A stretch of 64,000 nt of DNA, from contig CANMQI010000006.1 of assembly GCA_947499955.1 (NCBI GenBank), positions 248,001 to 312,000 on the forward strand, read 5' to 3'. Position 1 is the stretch's first letter. Every line of letters starts with the position of its first letter. Positions 9,232 to 18,703 of this stretch are shown in pieces. Position numbers and translations under genes: made by a program. The notes beneath the pieces are model-generated. The model searched no databases, was not told where the DNA came from, and worked only from the letters and a program-made list of their open reading frames with translations. Origin of the DNA: an uncultured Granulosicoccus sp. (GTDB lineage: Bacteria; Pseudomonadota; Gammaproteobacteria; Granulosicoccales; Granulosicoccaceae).

Positions 9232-10409
9232 TGAAGTATAAGCTTGTCACCGCCCCGGGCCGAATCGCTCGCAACACGTCTGCACACAGATCCGAGCTGG
9301 GACTGTCCCTGATCGAGCTGTTGATCGCCATGACTCTGGGCTTGATGCTCATCTCGGGCATGATCGCTGTTTTCGCTGGCAACAAGCGAAGCTCCGATCT
9401 GAACTCGGCCATGGCCGACATACAGGAAAGTGCCCGCTTCGCACTCGATAATATTGCCGGCGAGATACGCATGTCCGGTTTTCAGGGGTGTCTGGATCTG
9501 AACTTCGTATCACCCAACCTGCTGGGCAACAATCTGCCAACCACCGATCTGCAGGCAACTGCCGCCATGGGTTCGATCATTGGTGATGGCAATCTGTGGT
9601 CACCTTCACCACCACCGGGTTTTCTTGCAGCCAACCATGATGCCATCCCGGGCACTCATGCCTTGACCTTGCAGTTCGGTTCATCATCAACCTACCCGCT
9701 GACACAGACCATCAGTACCGGCACCGTGCCGGATACCATCGGTCCGGTAGTGGTTGATACAACTCCGGGCATCAGTCGAGAGGAATTCAATCTGTCCGCT
9801 GGCGATCTGGGCATCATTGCCGATTGTAATGGCGCCGATATCTTTCGCATCAGTTCAATTGCTACCGGCGCCAATACGGCGATCATCGGTCACGCTGCCA
9901 GTGCCAACTCCAGTGGTTCCTTCACTCGCATCTATTCCGGTGGACCGAACACCAGCACCAAATTCATGCGGTTCGTATCCAGTGTTTACTACGTCGGTGA
10001 TACCGGCCAGGTCAACGACAATGGCGATGCCATCACGTCGCTGTACCGGCAGTCCCTTCCCTATGGGGACATGGCACTGAACCCGCCAACGGAAATGGTC
10101 AGCGGTGTCGAGGACATGCGTATCGCCTTCGGCATCAGAACCGGTAACGAGAGCCTGACTTATGTCCTGGCATCGGACCCACTCTACGATCCGCGCCGCA
10201 TAGAGAGCATCCGTATCGGACTGCTGCTCACCTCACGAAATGCCATCGCTCAGGACAACGATACCAATACTTATGTGCTGGCCGGTCAGATGATCGAACC
10301 CGATACCGGTGCCAGCTCGAACGCTGCTGGCACACACGAAAGCGACAAACGCTACCGACTTGCCTTCAACACCACCGTCAAGGTCCGCAATCGGCGAACA
10401 CGCCCATGA
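9231..10409 (+). CDS. pilW: Minor pilin PilW (copy B)
   Basis: 392 residues with the prepilin signal LGLSLIELLIAMTLGLMLISGMIAVF, where Glu is at +5 of the mature helix. It then has KRSSDLNSAMADIQESARFAL, the same segment as in copy A with substitutions. The rest aligns end to end by eye with copy A (FRMSGFQGC-type segment, GTHALTLQFGS, MRFVSSVYYVGD, YRQSLPY). The two PilW proteins are therefore paralogues from a duplication old enough to have diverged clearly. The start overlaps the last base of the pilV stop codon, and the end overlaps pilX by 4 bases. Confidence 0.88.
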   Translation: MKYKLVTAPGRIARNTSAHRSELGLSLIELLIAMTLGLMLISGMIAVFAGNKRSSDLNSAMADIQESARFALDNIAGEIRMSGFQGCLDLNFVSPNLLGNNLPTTDLQATAAMGSIIGDGNLWSPSPPPGFLAANHDAIPGTHALTLQFGSSSTYPLTQTISTGTVPDTIGPVVVDTTPGISREEFNLSAGDLGIIADCNGADIFRISSIATGANTAIIGHAASANSSGSFTRIYSGGPNTSTKFMRFVSSVYYVGDTGQVNDNGDAITSLYRQSLPYGDMALNPPTEMVSGVEDMRIAFGIRTGNESLTYVLASDPLYDPRRIESIRIGLLLTSRNAIAQDNDTNTYVLAGQMIEPDTGASSNAAGTHESDKRYRLAFNTTVKVRNRRTRP

Positions 10410-10906
10410 AACACGATTCGCTCTTCCACCGCATACGCATCGACAACGATCTGGTCAGGCTCGGCAGACAGCAAGGGGGAGCCTTGCTGGTAGCCATGGT
10501 CATGATCTTCATGCTCTCCATCATGGGAGCCTCGGTCATGCGCAGCTCGACGCTTGAAAAACGCATGGCAGCCAATGCCATACAGACTTCGGCAACCTTT
10601 CAGGCCGCGGAATCCGCATCCAACCTGGCCCTGAATGATCCGCAGAATCTGACATCCACCTATGCCGCAGGGTTTCAGAAGTCAGTGGTTCTGCCCATCA
10701 CCGAAGTCCGGGATGATATCGGCCTGGAATCGCGTTCGGTACTCGAATGGGTAGGTACCGGTGCAGCCCCCGGGTATTCCCTCGGTGAGGGCACATCCGG
10801 ATTCGAAGGTCTGTATTACGTCTCTACTGGCGTCAGTGCCATCGAGGCAGTCCGCTCACAATCCACCGTGGAACAAGGTGCTTATCGGATTGTTCCATCA
10901 CGATGA
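10406..10906 (+). CDS. pilX: Minor pilin PilX (copy B)
   Basis: 166 residues with RQQGGALLVAMVMIFMLSIMG, MRSSTLEKRMAANAIQTSATFQAAESASN and a short C-terminal domain; these are PilX-family features. The +5 Glu of typical pilins is absent, as in copy A. It lies between pilW and pilY1 with ATGA-type overlaps. The protein is expected to work in the tip complex together with the PilY1 encoded downstream rather than with copy A, but cross-assembly is possible. Confidence 0.85.
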   Translation: MKHDSLFHRIRIDNDLVRLGRQQGGALLVAMVMIFMLSIMGASVMRSSTLEKRMAANAIQTSATFQAAESASNLALNDPQNLTSTYAAGFQKSVVLPITEVRDDIGLESRSVLEWVGTGAAPGYSLGEGTSGFEGLYYVSTGVSAIEAVRSQSTVEQGAYRIVPSR

Positions 10907-10986
10907 GTCGTCGAAAAATTTCAGTTACCCGCCCCTGCTCTCTCGTTGCAGTTGCTCATGATTCTCATGCTCGTCGAGGTACCACT

Positions 10987-13900
10987 ATGAATATTGTGCA
11001 GGACACTCCTGAGCCGCGTCATCGACAGACAAGGCGCTCCACCGCGTCCGTGATGCTGAGCACACTGCTCATATCGATCATGGCCTTTTCCACGGCTTCC
11101 GCCGATGACACCGAGGTCTTCTTCGGCCAGGTTGATCCGGATACCAATGTATTTCCGAATGTCATGTTTGTCCTGGATACGTCCGGCTCCATGAATTCCA
11201 GCGATAGCGGCTACTCCGGGACCCGCCTGGAACGCATGAAATCCGCGTTGAATACCATCCTGGACAGCTCGGCCAATGTGAACGTCGGCCTGATGCGGTT
11301 CAATGGGTATGATGGCGGCGGAGCCGTGCTCTACCCCGTCAAGGGCATCGATCAGGAGATCTGCGCCAACAATGACTGCGGCACCATAGTCGTGACATCT
11401 CAGGTGCAGGAGCTCAACGATGACATGGAGCAGTACATCAGCAATGGTCAGATGACACCGACCGGCACCCGGCTCAGCATGGGCGCATCCAATGGCGACA
11501 CGCCACAGCTTGTCAGTGTTCGCTTTCAGAATCTGGACATCCCTTCGGGCGCCACCATCAGCAGCGCCGAGCTGGAATTCACGGCCGATATCAATCGCTA
11601 CGGATCTGCCGATCTGACCCTGTACGGTCACGATGTCGGCGATGCTCCCACCATCGGGACCAGTACGGACTACCTGAGCGATCTGCCGCGCACAACGGCG
11701 CAGGTGGACTGGCAGCCCGATGGCTGGAGCAGTGGCGGCACCTATCAATCACCCGACATCAAGTCCCTGGTGCAGGAAATCGTGAATCGGTCCGACTGGT
11801 GTGGTCAGCAATCCATGGCATTCATTGTCGAAGGCACCGGTGAGCGCGCCGCTTATGCCTACACGACCAGTAACGCCAGCAGAGCCCCCATCCTGCGCAT
11901 CAGCTACGATTCGGAGAGTATCCCTGCCGACAGAGGTTGCACGCGTAAATCTGCTCTGGCACAGATCAACGCCTCGGCTGACGATGCCTACGAGAAAGTC
12001 GACGGCAGCAAGATCGTTACCAACGACAGTCTGAAGATGCCGCAGACAAACAACAACTCCAGCAAGGAAGTGGTAACACGCCTGCGTTTTCGTGATCTGG
12101 CCATACCGACCGGTGCCCTCATCGAGAGCGCATCGATCGAATTCGAAGTGGATAGCCAGAAAGGAGGCAACCTCTCCCTGAGCCTGCAGGCTGAAGATAC
12201 CGACAGCGCTCCCGATCTGCTTGCTCAAAATGGCTGGATCAGTGGCCGGCCGGTCATTGCCAATCCGGTTATCTGGAACATCAGCAATTCCGACAACTGG
12301 TCAAGCAATACCAAGGTCAGTTCACCCGACCTCAGTAGCCATATCCAGGCGGTTGTCGATCGTTCAGGCTGGCAATCGGAAAACGATATTGCCTTCATCA
12401 TCAGAAAGAACGAGTCTGGCAACAAACGTCGCTTTTTCGAATCCTTCGACAGCGAAGCCCCGGCAGCCCCCAAACTGCGAGTGGTTTACAAAGCCAATGT
12501 CGGTGCCGGCAGCGTGCAGGGTATTGCCTACAAGACGGCTCGGGACGACATGAAGAGCATTGTCAACGAGCTGACCGCCACCGGTGGCACACCTATCGTG
12601 GCCGCCTACTACGAGGCCGTTCAGTACATGTTGGGCGGCCCGGTGGACTATGGCACCCGGCGTGGTTACTACAGACATCGCTATCATCGCGTCTCCCATC
12701 CGGACAGCTATACCGGTGGCACCGTTGACGTCAGCTCGAGCTGCTCCGCGTCCAACCCGCAAAGCAGCAACTGCACCTACGAAACCATCACCGGTGATGC
12801 GACCTACATCTCACCCTTGGCCGATAGCTGCCAGACCAATCACATCGTCTTTCTATCGGACGGAGATGCAACCAGCAACACGGCAATCGAAAAGGTCAAG
12901 GACCTCATTGACACCACATCCTGCAGCCCGTCATCGGGGGATGAAGCCTGTGGTGTCGAACTGGCCACCTGGCTTGATGAGACTGATCACAACAAGAACA
13001 TGTCGCGCAAGCAGAACATCAGCACCTACACGATCGGCTTCAACATCAACAGTGATTTTCTGTCCGATATCGCCACTGCCGGTGGCGGTACCTATTACGA
13101 TGCGGCTTCCGCAGAGGAACTGGTAGCCGTCTTCCAGAATATCCTGGGCGATGTGCTCGCCGTGGACACCAGCTTCGTGGCACCGGGAAGTACCGTGAGT
13201 CAATTCAATCGCCTGACGCATCGCAACGATATCTACTTTGCCCTGTTCAAGCCGGATGAGCGTCCACACTGGTCAGGTAACCTCAAGCGTTACCATGTTG
13301 GTGCAGACAACAAGGGCAACGTTCTGATTCAGGACGTCAACAAGAACGCCGCCGTGGACGAAAATTCCGGATACTTCATGGACACGGCCAAAAGCTGGTG
13401 GAGCGACTCGGTGGACGGTGGTGCCGTTGCCATGGGGGGAGCTGCCAGCAAGGTGAGTCTGGACGGCCCTGACGGTGTCGGTGACCGACGGGTCTACACC
13501 TATATGGAAGATACCATCCCGGCCAACGGTGTCGATCTGAGTGCCAACGCCCAGAAACTGCACGAACAGAACTCCAACATCAGTGTGGATGACCTCGGAC
13601 TCGGCAGCAGTAACGCGGCCAACATAGCGCGCAGAAGCGAGATCCTGAAATGGGCCCGCGGCGTGGATGTGAAGGATGAAGACCTGGATGGCCAGGAAAC
13701 CGACGTGCGCAAGCATATCGGTGATCCGATGCATTCTCAGCCGGTACTACTCAACTACAGGAGCAACGGTACTGACTACAGCACCCTCTTCGTGGCGACC
13801 AACGAAGGTCTGCTGCACGCCATCGAACATGACTATGGCACCGAGCTGTATGCGTTCATGCCCAAGGAGCTGCTGCCCAATATCAACGAGTTCTACGAAA

Positions 13901-15315
13901 ACCAGCAGTCGACCAAGCACCCTTACGGTCTGGACGGCGACCTGTCAATCAGACATATCGATATCAATGACAACGTCATTGTGGACCCCGGTGAAAAGGC
14001 CATTCTGTATGTCGGCATGCGTCGTGGTGGCAGCAATTACTACGCACTGGATGTCTCCGATCGCACACAACCCAAACTGCTGTGGCAGATCAGCGGCGGC
14101 GATGACGACTTCGAAAACCTGGGGCAGACCTGGTCCAAACCCATCCCCACATCCATCTTCTTTCGAGGAGAGGCTCGGGACGTGGTCATCTTTGCCGGCG
14201 GCTACGACACCAACCAGGACCCCAATACAGCCAACCTGACGGCCTCGCAGACTCCCGATACCACGGGCAATGCCATCTATATCGTGGACGCGGACACCGG
14301 TACTCGACTCTGGGCCGGACAAGGCAATATTGGTGGTGACGAGGTCTTCGCCGACATGGACTACAGCATCCCGTCGGACATCCGTGTGATAGATGTCGAT
14401 GGCGACGGCCTGTCGGACCAGATGTATGTCGGTGACATGGGTGGCCAGTTGTGGCGTTTCGATTTTCAACCCTTTCACCAGAGCGGTCAGCTGGTGTATG
14501 GCGGTGTCATTGCCAGATTGAACGGCAACAATGCCACTGATGCGCGCCGCTTCTACAACGAACCGGATGTGGCGCTGGTTGCCAGCGGCGGTACGCGCTT
14601 TCTGTCCGTCAGCATCGGATCAGGCTGGCGTGCCCACCCTCTCAACGAACGGGTCAAGGATCGCTTCTACATGATTCGATCCAATGATGTGTATTCGCGC
14701 CCACAGGGCTATGGCAAGAACACCGGTACGGCCCTATCGGCATCCTGGAGCCCTATCACCGAATCAGACCTGGTCAATGTGACCGACGATCTGGACCCTG
14801 TTCTGAACGAGCACGGCTGGATGCTGGAACTGGAATCCAGCGGTGAGAAGGTCATGAGCCAGAGTGTGACGGTCAACAACCAGGTCATTTTCACCAGTTA
14901 CGAGCCTGCAGCCAGCGGTGACAGTTGCTCGCCGGCCATCGGCGGCGGTGCGGCCTATGTACTGGACATCTTCACCGGTGCCCCCACTGTCGATCTGGAT
15001 GAGAGTGAATCTTCCGATGCTGACGATGAATCGGGAACCGACGACGATTCGGATGAGAATGAAAACCAGGTCACCTACCGGAACAGCAACCTGACCAAGG
15101 CAGATCGCAAGAAGACGCTGCAGCAGGATGGAATCCCCCCTGCTCCAACGGCCCTGATCACCGAATCGGAAGGCAATATCGGTACAACCGTACTCATCAG
15201 TACCGAGAAACTGGATATCGACTTCAGCAACCTGACGCAGCGTACCTACTGGCAGGATAATGGCCGAGGCAGCGCGACTCCGGATGAAATAACCGCCGAA
15301 GCGTCCGGTCAGTAA
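10987..15315 (+). CDS. pilY1: PilY1 pilus-tip adhesin with split VWA domain (copy B)
   Basis: 1442 residues from ATG 10987, which has a GAGGT ribosome site 7 bases upstream and opens a clean signal peptide ending AFSTASADD. An earlier ATG at 10903 overlaps the pilX stop and would add 28 residues. The VWA domain starts near residue 55 (MFVLDTSGSMN) and resumes near 530 (TGGTPIVAAYY, HIVFLSDGDATSN). About 400 residues separate them, with two modules (core VRFQNLDIPSGATISSAEL and LRFRDLAIPTGALIESASI). The C-terminal beta-propeller carries DVDGDGLSDQMYVGDMGG, the PilY1 calcium-loop motif. Compared with copy A it lacks two modules. A Asp/Ser/Glu-rich linker lies near residue 1340. Confidence 0.9.
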   Translation: MNIVQDTPEPRHRQTRRSTASVMLSTLLISIMAFSTASADDTEVFFGQVDPDTNVFPNVMFVLDTSGSMNSSDSGYSGTRLERMKSALNTILDSSANVNVGLMRFNGYDGGGAVLYPVKGIDQEICANNDCGTIVVTSQVQELNDDMEQYISNGQMTPTGTRLSMGASNGDTPQLVSVRFQNLDIPSGATISSAELEFTADINRYGSADLTLYGHDVGDAPTIGTSTDYLSDLPRTTAQVDWQPDGWSSGGTYQSPDIKSLVQEIVNRSDWCGQQSMAFIVEGTGERAAYAYTTSNASRAPILRISYDSESIPADRGCTRKSALAQINASADDAYEKVDGSKIVTNDSLKMPQTNNNSSKEVVTRLRFRDLAIPTGALIESASIEFEVDSQKGGNLSLSLQAEDTDSAPDLLAQNGWISGRPVIANPVIWNISNSDNWSSNTKVSSPDLSSHIQAVVDRSGWQSENDIAFIIRKNESGNKRRFFESFDSEAPAAPKLRVVYKANVGAGSVQGIAYKTARDDMKSIVNELTATGGTPIVAAYYEAVQYMLGGPVDYGTRRGYYRHRYHRVSHPDSYTGGTVDVSSSCSASNPQSSNCTYETITGDATYISPLADSCQTNHIVFLSDGDATSNTAIEKVKDLIDTTSCSPSSGDEACGVELATWLDETDHNKNMSRKQNISTYTIGFNINSDFLSDIATAGGGTYYDAASAEELVAVFQNILGDVLAVDTSFVAPGSTVSQFNRLTHRNDIYFALFKPDERPHWSGNLKRYHVGADNKGNVLIQDVNKNAAVDENSGYFMDTAKSWWSDSVDGGAVAMGGAASKVSLDGPDGVGDRRVYTYMEDTIPANGVDLSANAQKLHEQNSNISVDDLGLGSSNAANIARRSEILKWARGVDVKDEDLDGQETDVRKHIGDPMHSQPVLLNYRSNGTDYSTLFVATNEGLLHAIEHDYGTELYAFMPKELLPNINEFYENQQSTKHPYGLDGDLSIRHIDINDNVIVDPGEKAILYVGMRRGGSNYYALDVSDRTQPKLLWQISGGDDDFENLGQTWSKPIPTSIFFRGEARDVVIFAGGYDTNQDPNTANLTASQTPDTTGNAIYIVDADTGTRLWAGQGNIGGDEVFADMDYSIPSDIRVIDVDGDGLSDQMYVGDMGGQLWRFDFQPFHQSGQLVYGGVIARLNGNNATDARRFYNEPDVALVASGGTRFLSVSIGSGWRAHPLNERVKDRFYMIRSNDVYSRPQGYGKNTGTALSASWSPITESDLVNVTDDLDPVLNEHGWMLELESSGEKVMSQSVTVNNQVIFTSYEPAASGDSCSPAIGGGAAYVLDIFTGAPTVDLDESESSDADDESGTDDDSDENENQVTYRNSNLTKADRKKTLQQDGIPPAPTALITESEGNIGTTVLISTEKLDIDFSNLTQRTYWQDNGRGSATPDEITAEASGQ

Positions 15316-15334
15316 GCTCAGTCAGGTCCGAACT

Positions 15335-15361
15335 GCCGCCGGACAGGGCCATTCCGGCGGC
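15335..15361 (+). terminator. Putative terminator after pilY1-B
   Basis: A perfect 9-bp GC-rich stem (GCCGCCGGA / TCCGGCGGC) with a 9-base loop lies 19 bases after the pilY1 stop. It is followed by TTATT, a weak U-tract. Its position at the end of the pilus operon supports termination there. Confidence 0.6.
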
Positions 15362-15434
15362 TTATTCGAAAAGTGCATAAGAACATAGCGAAAAAGCCTT
15401 AAACATTCGGGCACAGTCCTGCTCAAATAGTCTC

Positions 15435-15581
15435 ATGAACCTCGGGGCTGACGAGCAGGGCATGATGATTGACACCGACATTGCGGTTTCCGGCAACGGC
15501 CCATGCGGCCTGTTTCAGGAGTTCAAGCTTCAGCGACTCTGTGTTGATGGCGCCTGCGTCCACGATGTCGAGGTCGCCTGA
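15435..15581 (+). CDS. Small ORF upstream of sulfite reductase, possible leader peptide
   Basis: An open frame of 48 codons from ATG 15435, or 39 codons from ATG 15462. Its stop TGA lies two bases before the sulfite reductase ATG. The predicted peptide contains three Cys residues (GPCGLF, QRLCVDGACV). No strong ribosome site is visible for either start. A Cys-bearing leader before a sulfur assimilation gene could sense cysteine supply, but no family match is recognised. It may be a chance ORF or simply couple translation to the next gene. Confidence 0.3.
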   Translation: MNLGADEQGMMIDTDIAVSGNGPCGLFQEFKLQRLCVDGACVHDVEVA

Positions 15582-15583
15582 GC

Positions 15584-17263
15584 ATGTACAACTACACCGA
15601 ATACGATCGAGATTTCCTGAAGTCGCGTGTCGCAGAGTTTCGCGATCAGACAGAACGCCGGCTCAGTGGGGAGCTTGACGAAGAAGAATACAAGCAACTG
15701 CGACTGCGCAATGGCCTGTACCTGCAACGTCAGGCCTATATGCTCAGGGTCGCCATTCCCTATGGCATGTTGTCCAGTGTCCAGATGAAGAAGCTGGCAC
15801 ACATCGCCCGGGTCTACGACAAGGGCTACGGGCATATCACGACCCGACAGAATATCCAGTACAACTGGCCCGAACTGGAACAGGTACCGGACATTCTGGC
15901 CGAACTTGCCGATGTCGACATGCACGCCATCCAGACCAGCGGCAACTGTATCCGGAACACCACGACCGACCCTCTGGCCGGTGCCATTGGTGATGAAGTG
16001 GATGACCCGCGCCCCTGGTGCGAGCTGATACGCCAATGGTCCACCCTGCACCCGGAATTCAACTGGTTGCCACGCAAGTTCAAGATCGCCGTTACCGGCG
16101 CACTGAGTGACCGAGCTGCGATTCAGGTACATGATATCGGTCTGCGCCTGGTACGCAACGAAGCCGGCGCAAGCGGTTTTGAAGTGCTGGTCGGTGGCGG
16201 CCTCGGTCGTACCCCCTACATCGGTCAGGTCATTCACGAATTTCTGCCAACGCAGCATCTGCTGACGTATCTGGCTGCCATTCTGCGTGTGTACAACCTG
16301 GAAGGCAGACGTGACAACCTCTACAAGGCTCGCATCAAGATCCTGGTCAATGCACTGGGTATCGATACCTTTCGCGAGAAGGTGGACCAACAGTGGGCTC
16401 GCTCCAGAGACACTGATGACACTTTCACAGCCGAGCAATTTTCCGCACTGAAGGCACAGTTTCCCACTGCACCGTTGCTCGGTACCCTGCAAACCACAGT
16501 CGAACTGGATAACGGTAGCCACAAGGGCCCGGACCAGATGTTCAGCAACCCACTGTTCAACCAGTGGTACCAGACCAATACCCGACCTCATCGTGATAGC
16601 GGACGTCGTATCGTCTATCTTTCACTGAAAGCTCCAGGCGTCCCTGCAGGGGACATCACGGCCGACCAGATGGACAAGGTGGCAGAGCTTGCCGAACGAT
16701 TCAGCGAAAGCGAGATCCGGAGCACTCATGAGCAGAATCTGGTGCTGGCGCATGTACCCGTCGACGACCTGTTCAAACTCTGGTCAGAGCTCAAGGCTGT
16801 GCGACTGGCGACCCCCAACCTGGGCAAATTGACCGACATGATTGTCTGCCCCGGACTGGACTACTGCTCACTGGCCAATGCCGGCACTCTGGAGATCCAT
16901 GACCAGATCTATCAGCGCTTCGATGATCTGGACTACCTGCACGAACTGGGTGATGTCAGCATCAAGATCTCTGGCTGCATGAACGCCTGCGGACATCACC
17001 ATGTCGGTGATATCGGCATCCTCGGTGTCGACAAGGGCGGTGTCGAGTGGTACCAGCTGACCATTGGCGGTCATGCCGGCAACAAGGCGGCTCTGGGCCA
17101 ACGACTGGGCAAGGCTATCGCCAAGTCCGACGTTGCCGATGCCATTGGCCATCTGCTCGAAGCCTATATCGCTGTTCGCGAACCCGAAGAATCCTTCCAT
17201 GACACGGTCATGCGTCTGGGAACCACACCTTTCAAGGAGAAGGTCTATGCCACTGCTGCGTAA
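15584..17263 (+). CDS. cysI: Sulfite/nitrite reductase hemoprotein (ferredoxin-type)
   Basis: 559 residues, two ferredoxin-like nitrite/sulfite reductase repeats. Substrate-site segments are YGHITTRQNIQ and QTSGNCIRNTTTDP in the first half. The siroheme/4Fe-4S ligands are CPGLDYC and CMNAC in the second half, with NACGHHHVGDIG. It reduces sulfite to sulfide in assimilatory sulfur metabolism. The pairing with a DUF934 gene, and no cysJ flavoprotein nearby, suggests ferredoxin or another electron donor rather than the NADPH flavoprotein; this is inference. Its 3' end overlaps the DUF934 gene. Nitrite as substrate cannot be excluded, but the DUF934 neighbour favours sulfite. Confidence 0.85.
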   Translation: MYNYTEYDRDFLKSRVAEFRDQTERRLSGELDEEEYKQLRLRNGLYLQRQAYMLRVAIPYGMLSSVQMKKLAHIARVYDKGYGHITTRQNIQYNWPELEQVPDILAELADVDMHAIQTSGNCIRNTTTDPLAGAIGDEVDDPRPWCELIRQWSTLHPEFNWLPRKFKIAVTGALSDRAAIQVHDIGLRLVRNEAGASGFEVLVGGGLGRTPYIGQVIHEFLPTQHLLTYLAAILRVYNLEGRRDNLYKARIKILVNALGIDTFREKVDQQWARSRDTDDTFTAEQFSALKAQFPTAPLLGTLQTTVELDNGSHKGPDQMFSNPLFNQWYQTNTRPHRDSGRRIVYLSLKAPGVPAGDITADQMDKVAELAERFSESEIRSTHEQNLVLAHVPVDDLFKLWSELKAVRLATPNLGKLTDMIVCPGLDYCSLANAGTLEIHDQIYQRFDDLDYLHELGDVSIKISGCMNACGHHHVGDIGILGVDKGGVEWYQLTIGGHAGNKAALGQRLGKAIAKSDVADAIGHLLEAYIAVREPEESFHDTVMRLGTTPFKEKVYATAA

Positions 17264-17738
17264 TGGTCACCTCGTGACTGACAACCCCTGGATTCGTCTC
17301 GAAGACGATGTTCCCACCACCAGTCCTGCGGCAAATGCGGCAACTGTCGATGCACCGTTGCTGGTCAGCATGACGCGGTTTCTGGAATTGCAGGCCCATA
17401 CCAACAGTGGTGTGTCTGGCGTGTTCCTGAGCCCGGAGGATGATGTGCAGTTGCTGTCCGAGCACTTGCATCGTATCCAGGTGATCGTCATCAATTTTCC
17501 CAAGTACACCGATGGGCGTGGTTACAGCCAGGCTCGAATGCTGCGCGAGCAGTTTCATTTTGCCGGTGAACTGCGGGCCAGTGGCGATGTCAGACCCGAT
17601 CAGCTCCTGTTCATGGCACGTGCCGGCATCGACGCCTTCGAATTTGCCGAAACGCCCGATGAAAAGCAGATCAAACAGATTCTGGCTCGCTTTCAAGTCA
17701 ACTACCAGCCCAGCTACGCACTGCCGGTTGCCGGTTGA
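17247..17738 (+). CDS. DUF934 family protein, sulfite reductase partner
   Basis: 163 residues. ATG 17247 lies inside the end of cysI, with AAGGAGAAGG upstream as a strong ribosome site. The segment VINFPKYTDGRGYSQARMLR followed by ELRASGDVRPDQLLFMARAG is the DUF934 signature. Such genes almost always follow cysI or cysH and are presumed to help sulfite or APS reduction; the biochemical role is not established. The tight overlap here supports joint function. Confidence 0.85.
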   Translation: MPLLRNGHLVTDNPWIRLEDDVPTTSPAANAATVDAPLLVSMTRFLELQAHTNSGVSGVFLSPEDDVQLLSEHLHRIQVIVINFPKYTDGRGYSQARMLREQFHFAGELRASGDVRPDQLLFMARAGIDAFEFAETPDEKQIKQILARFQVNYQPSYALPVAG

Positions 17739-17805
17739 GTGAACAGAGGCTGTGATCTTGTCGAGGCATGCGCCAACATGCCGCAGAGTGCGCTAGACTC
17801 GCGGC

Positions 17806-18000
17806 ATGGACAAGAGACTGCTGGATATTCTGGTTTGCCCGGTCACCAAGGGCAAACTCATCAAACGTGGCGACGAACTGTGGTCGCGTCAGGCTGCACT
17901 GGCTTTCCCCATTCGTGACGGCATTCCGGTCATGCTTGAAGAGGAAGCTCGCACCTTGAGTCAGGAAGAGATCGAGTCGGTGAACAAGGACTCTCGCTAG
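17806..18000 (+). CDS. Trm112-like small protein (UPF0434, YcaR family)
   Basis: 64 residues starting [18 protein letters not shown], then [18 protein letters not shown], the Trm112/YcaR consensus. The usual second CxxC pair of zinc-binding homologues is absent, as in many bacterial members. No ribosome site precedes the ATG. A TAGACT hexamer at 17794-17799 lies 6 bases before it. Function in bacteria is uncertain; the gene often neighbours lpxK/kdsB, which are not here. Confidence 0.85.
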   Translation: MDKRLLDILVCPVTKGKLIKRGDELWSRQAALAFPIRDGIPVMLEEEARTLSQEEIESVNKDSR

Positions 18001-18013
18001 AGGGCTGCGGCAC

Positions 18014-18703
18014 TCAGTGAGCACTCAGCGGCAGAAGCACCTCGACCACTGTTGATCGCGCCTCAAGCCAGGATTCAGAGCTGCCTTCCAGCCTGCGCAT
18101 CTGCAGAAAGATCTGCCCTTGACGTGCCAGTGACAGCGGCAGCACAATGCGGCTGTCATAGGCTTGCCAGCTGGCATCCCCGAATTCAGACTGACTACTG
18201 ACACGATAGTGGCTTGGATCACCTGACACGTCCAGTTGCAGACTGGTGGCATCGGCAGATTCGATCACATCGACACGACCTACCTCGATCAGAGACGGTC
18301 CTTCGGCAATGGTACTGCCGGCACGGCAACGTGGACCGGGCACACCTTCGCTGAGAATCACTTCCTTGATCATGGTGAACCCACGAGCCGGCTCGCTCAT
18401 ACGCATGCCACTGAAGCGTGTCTTGGAAACGGTGACAACCAATGGCACGTTTGGCACGTCGATAATCGCCAGGCCGTCACTATCGGTGAAGCTGGCGCCG
18501 AACTGCTTGTAGTTTCCCGGCAATCCAACGCAGACAGACGCACCGGATACGGCTTCGCCTGATTGATCCAGAACACGCAAACCAAACTGGCCAGCCTGAA
18601 CCGGCATCGTGGCAACCAGGCCGACCAACGTCAACACAGACATGGCACAACCGGTCAGCTGCTTGCGAACCGCACGGCTCATCTTGTTCTTGTTGTTTTT
18701 CAC
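18014..18703 (-). CDS. Secreted protein with carboxypeptidase-regulatory-like domain
   Basis: 229 residues from a GTG start at 18703 that has GGGAGA a few bases upstream; an upstream TTG and an internal ATG (18682) are alternatives. A basic N-terminus and hydrophobic stretch (CAMSVLTLVGLVATMPVQAG) form a signal peptide. Next comes FGLRVLDQSGEAVSGASVCVG...DSDGLAIIDVPNVP, typical of a carboxypeptidase regulatory-like/CNA-B-like beta fold near residues 40-100. The remainder is unassigned. It is convergent with the Trm112-like gene, 13 bases apart. Function unknown; probably periplasmic. Confidence 0.7.
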   Translation of the reverse strand: MKNNKNKMSRAVRKQLTGCAMSVLTLVGLVATMPVQAGQFGLRVLDQSGEAVSGASVCVGLPGNYKQFGASFTDSDGLAIIDVPNVPLVVTVSKTRFSGMRMSEPARGFTMIKEVILSEGVPGPRCRAGSTIAEGPSLIEVGRVDVIESADATSLQLDVSGDPSHYRVSSQSEFGDASWQAYDSRIVLPLSLARQGQIFLQMRRLEGSSESWLEARSTVVEVLLPLSAH

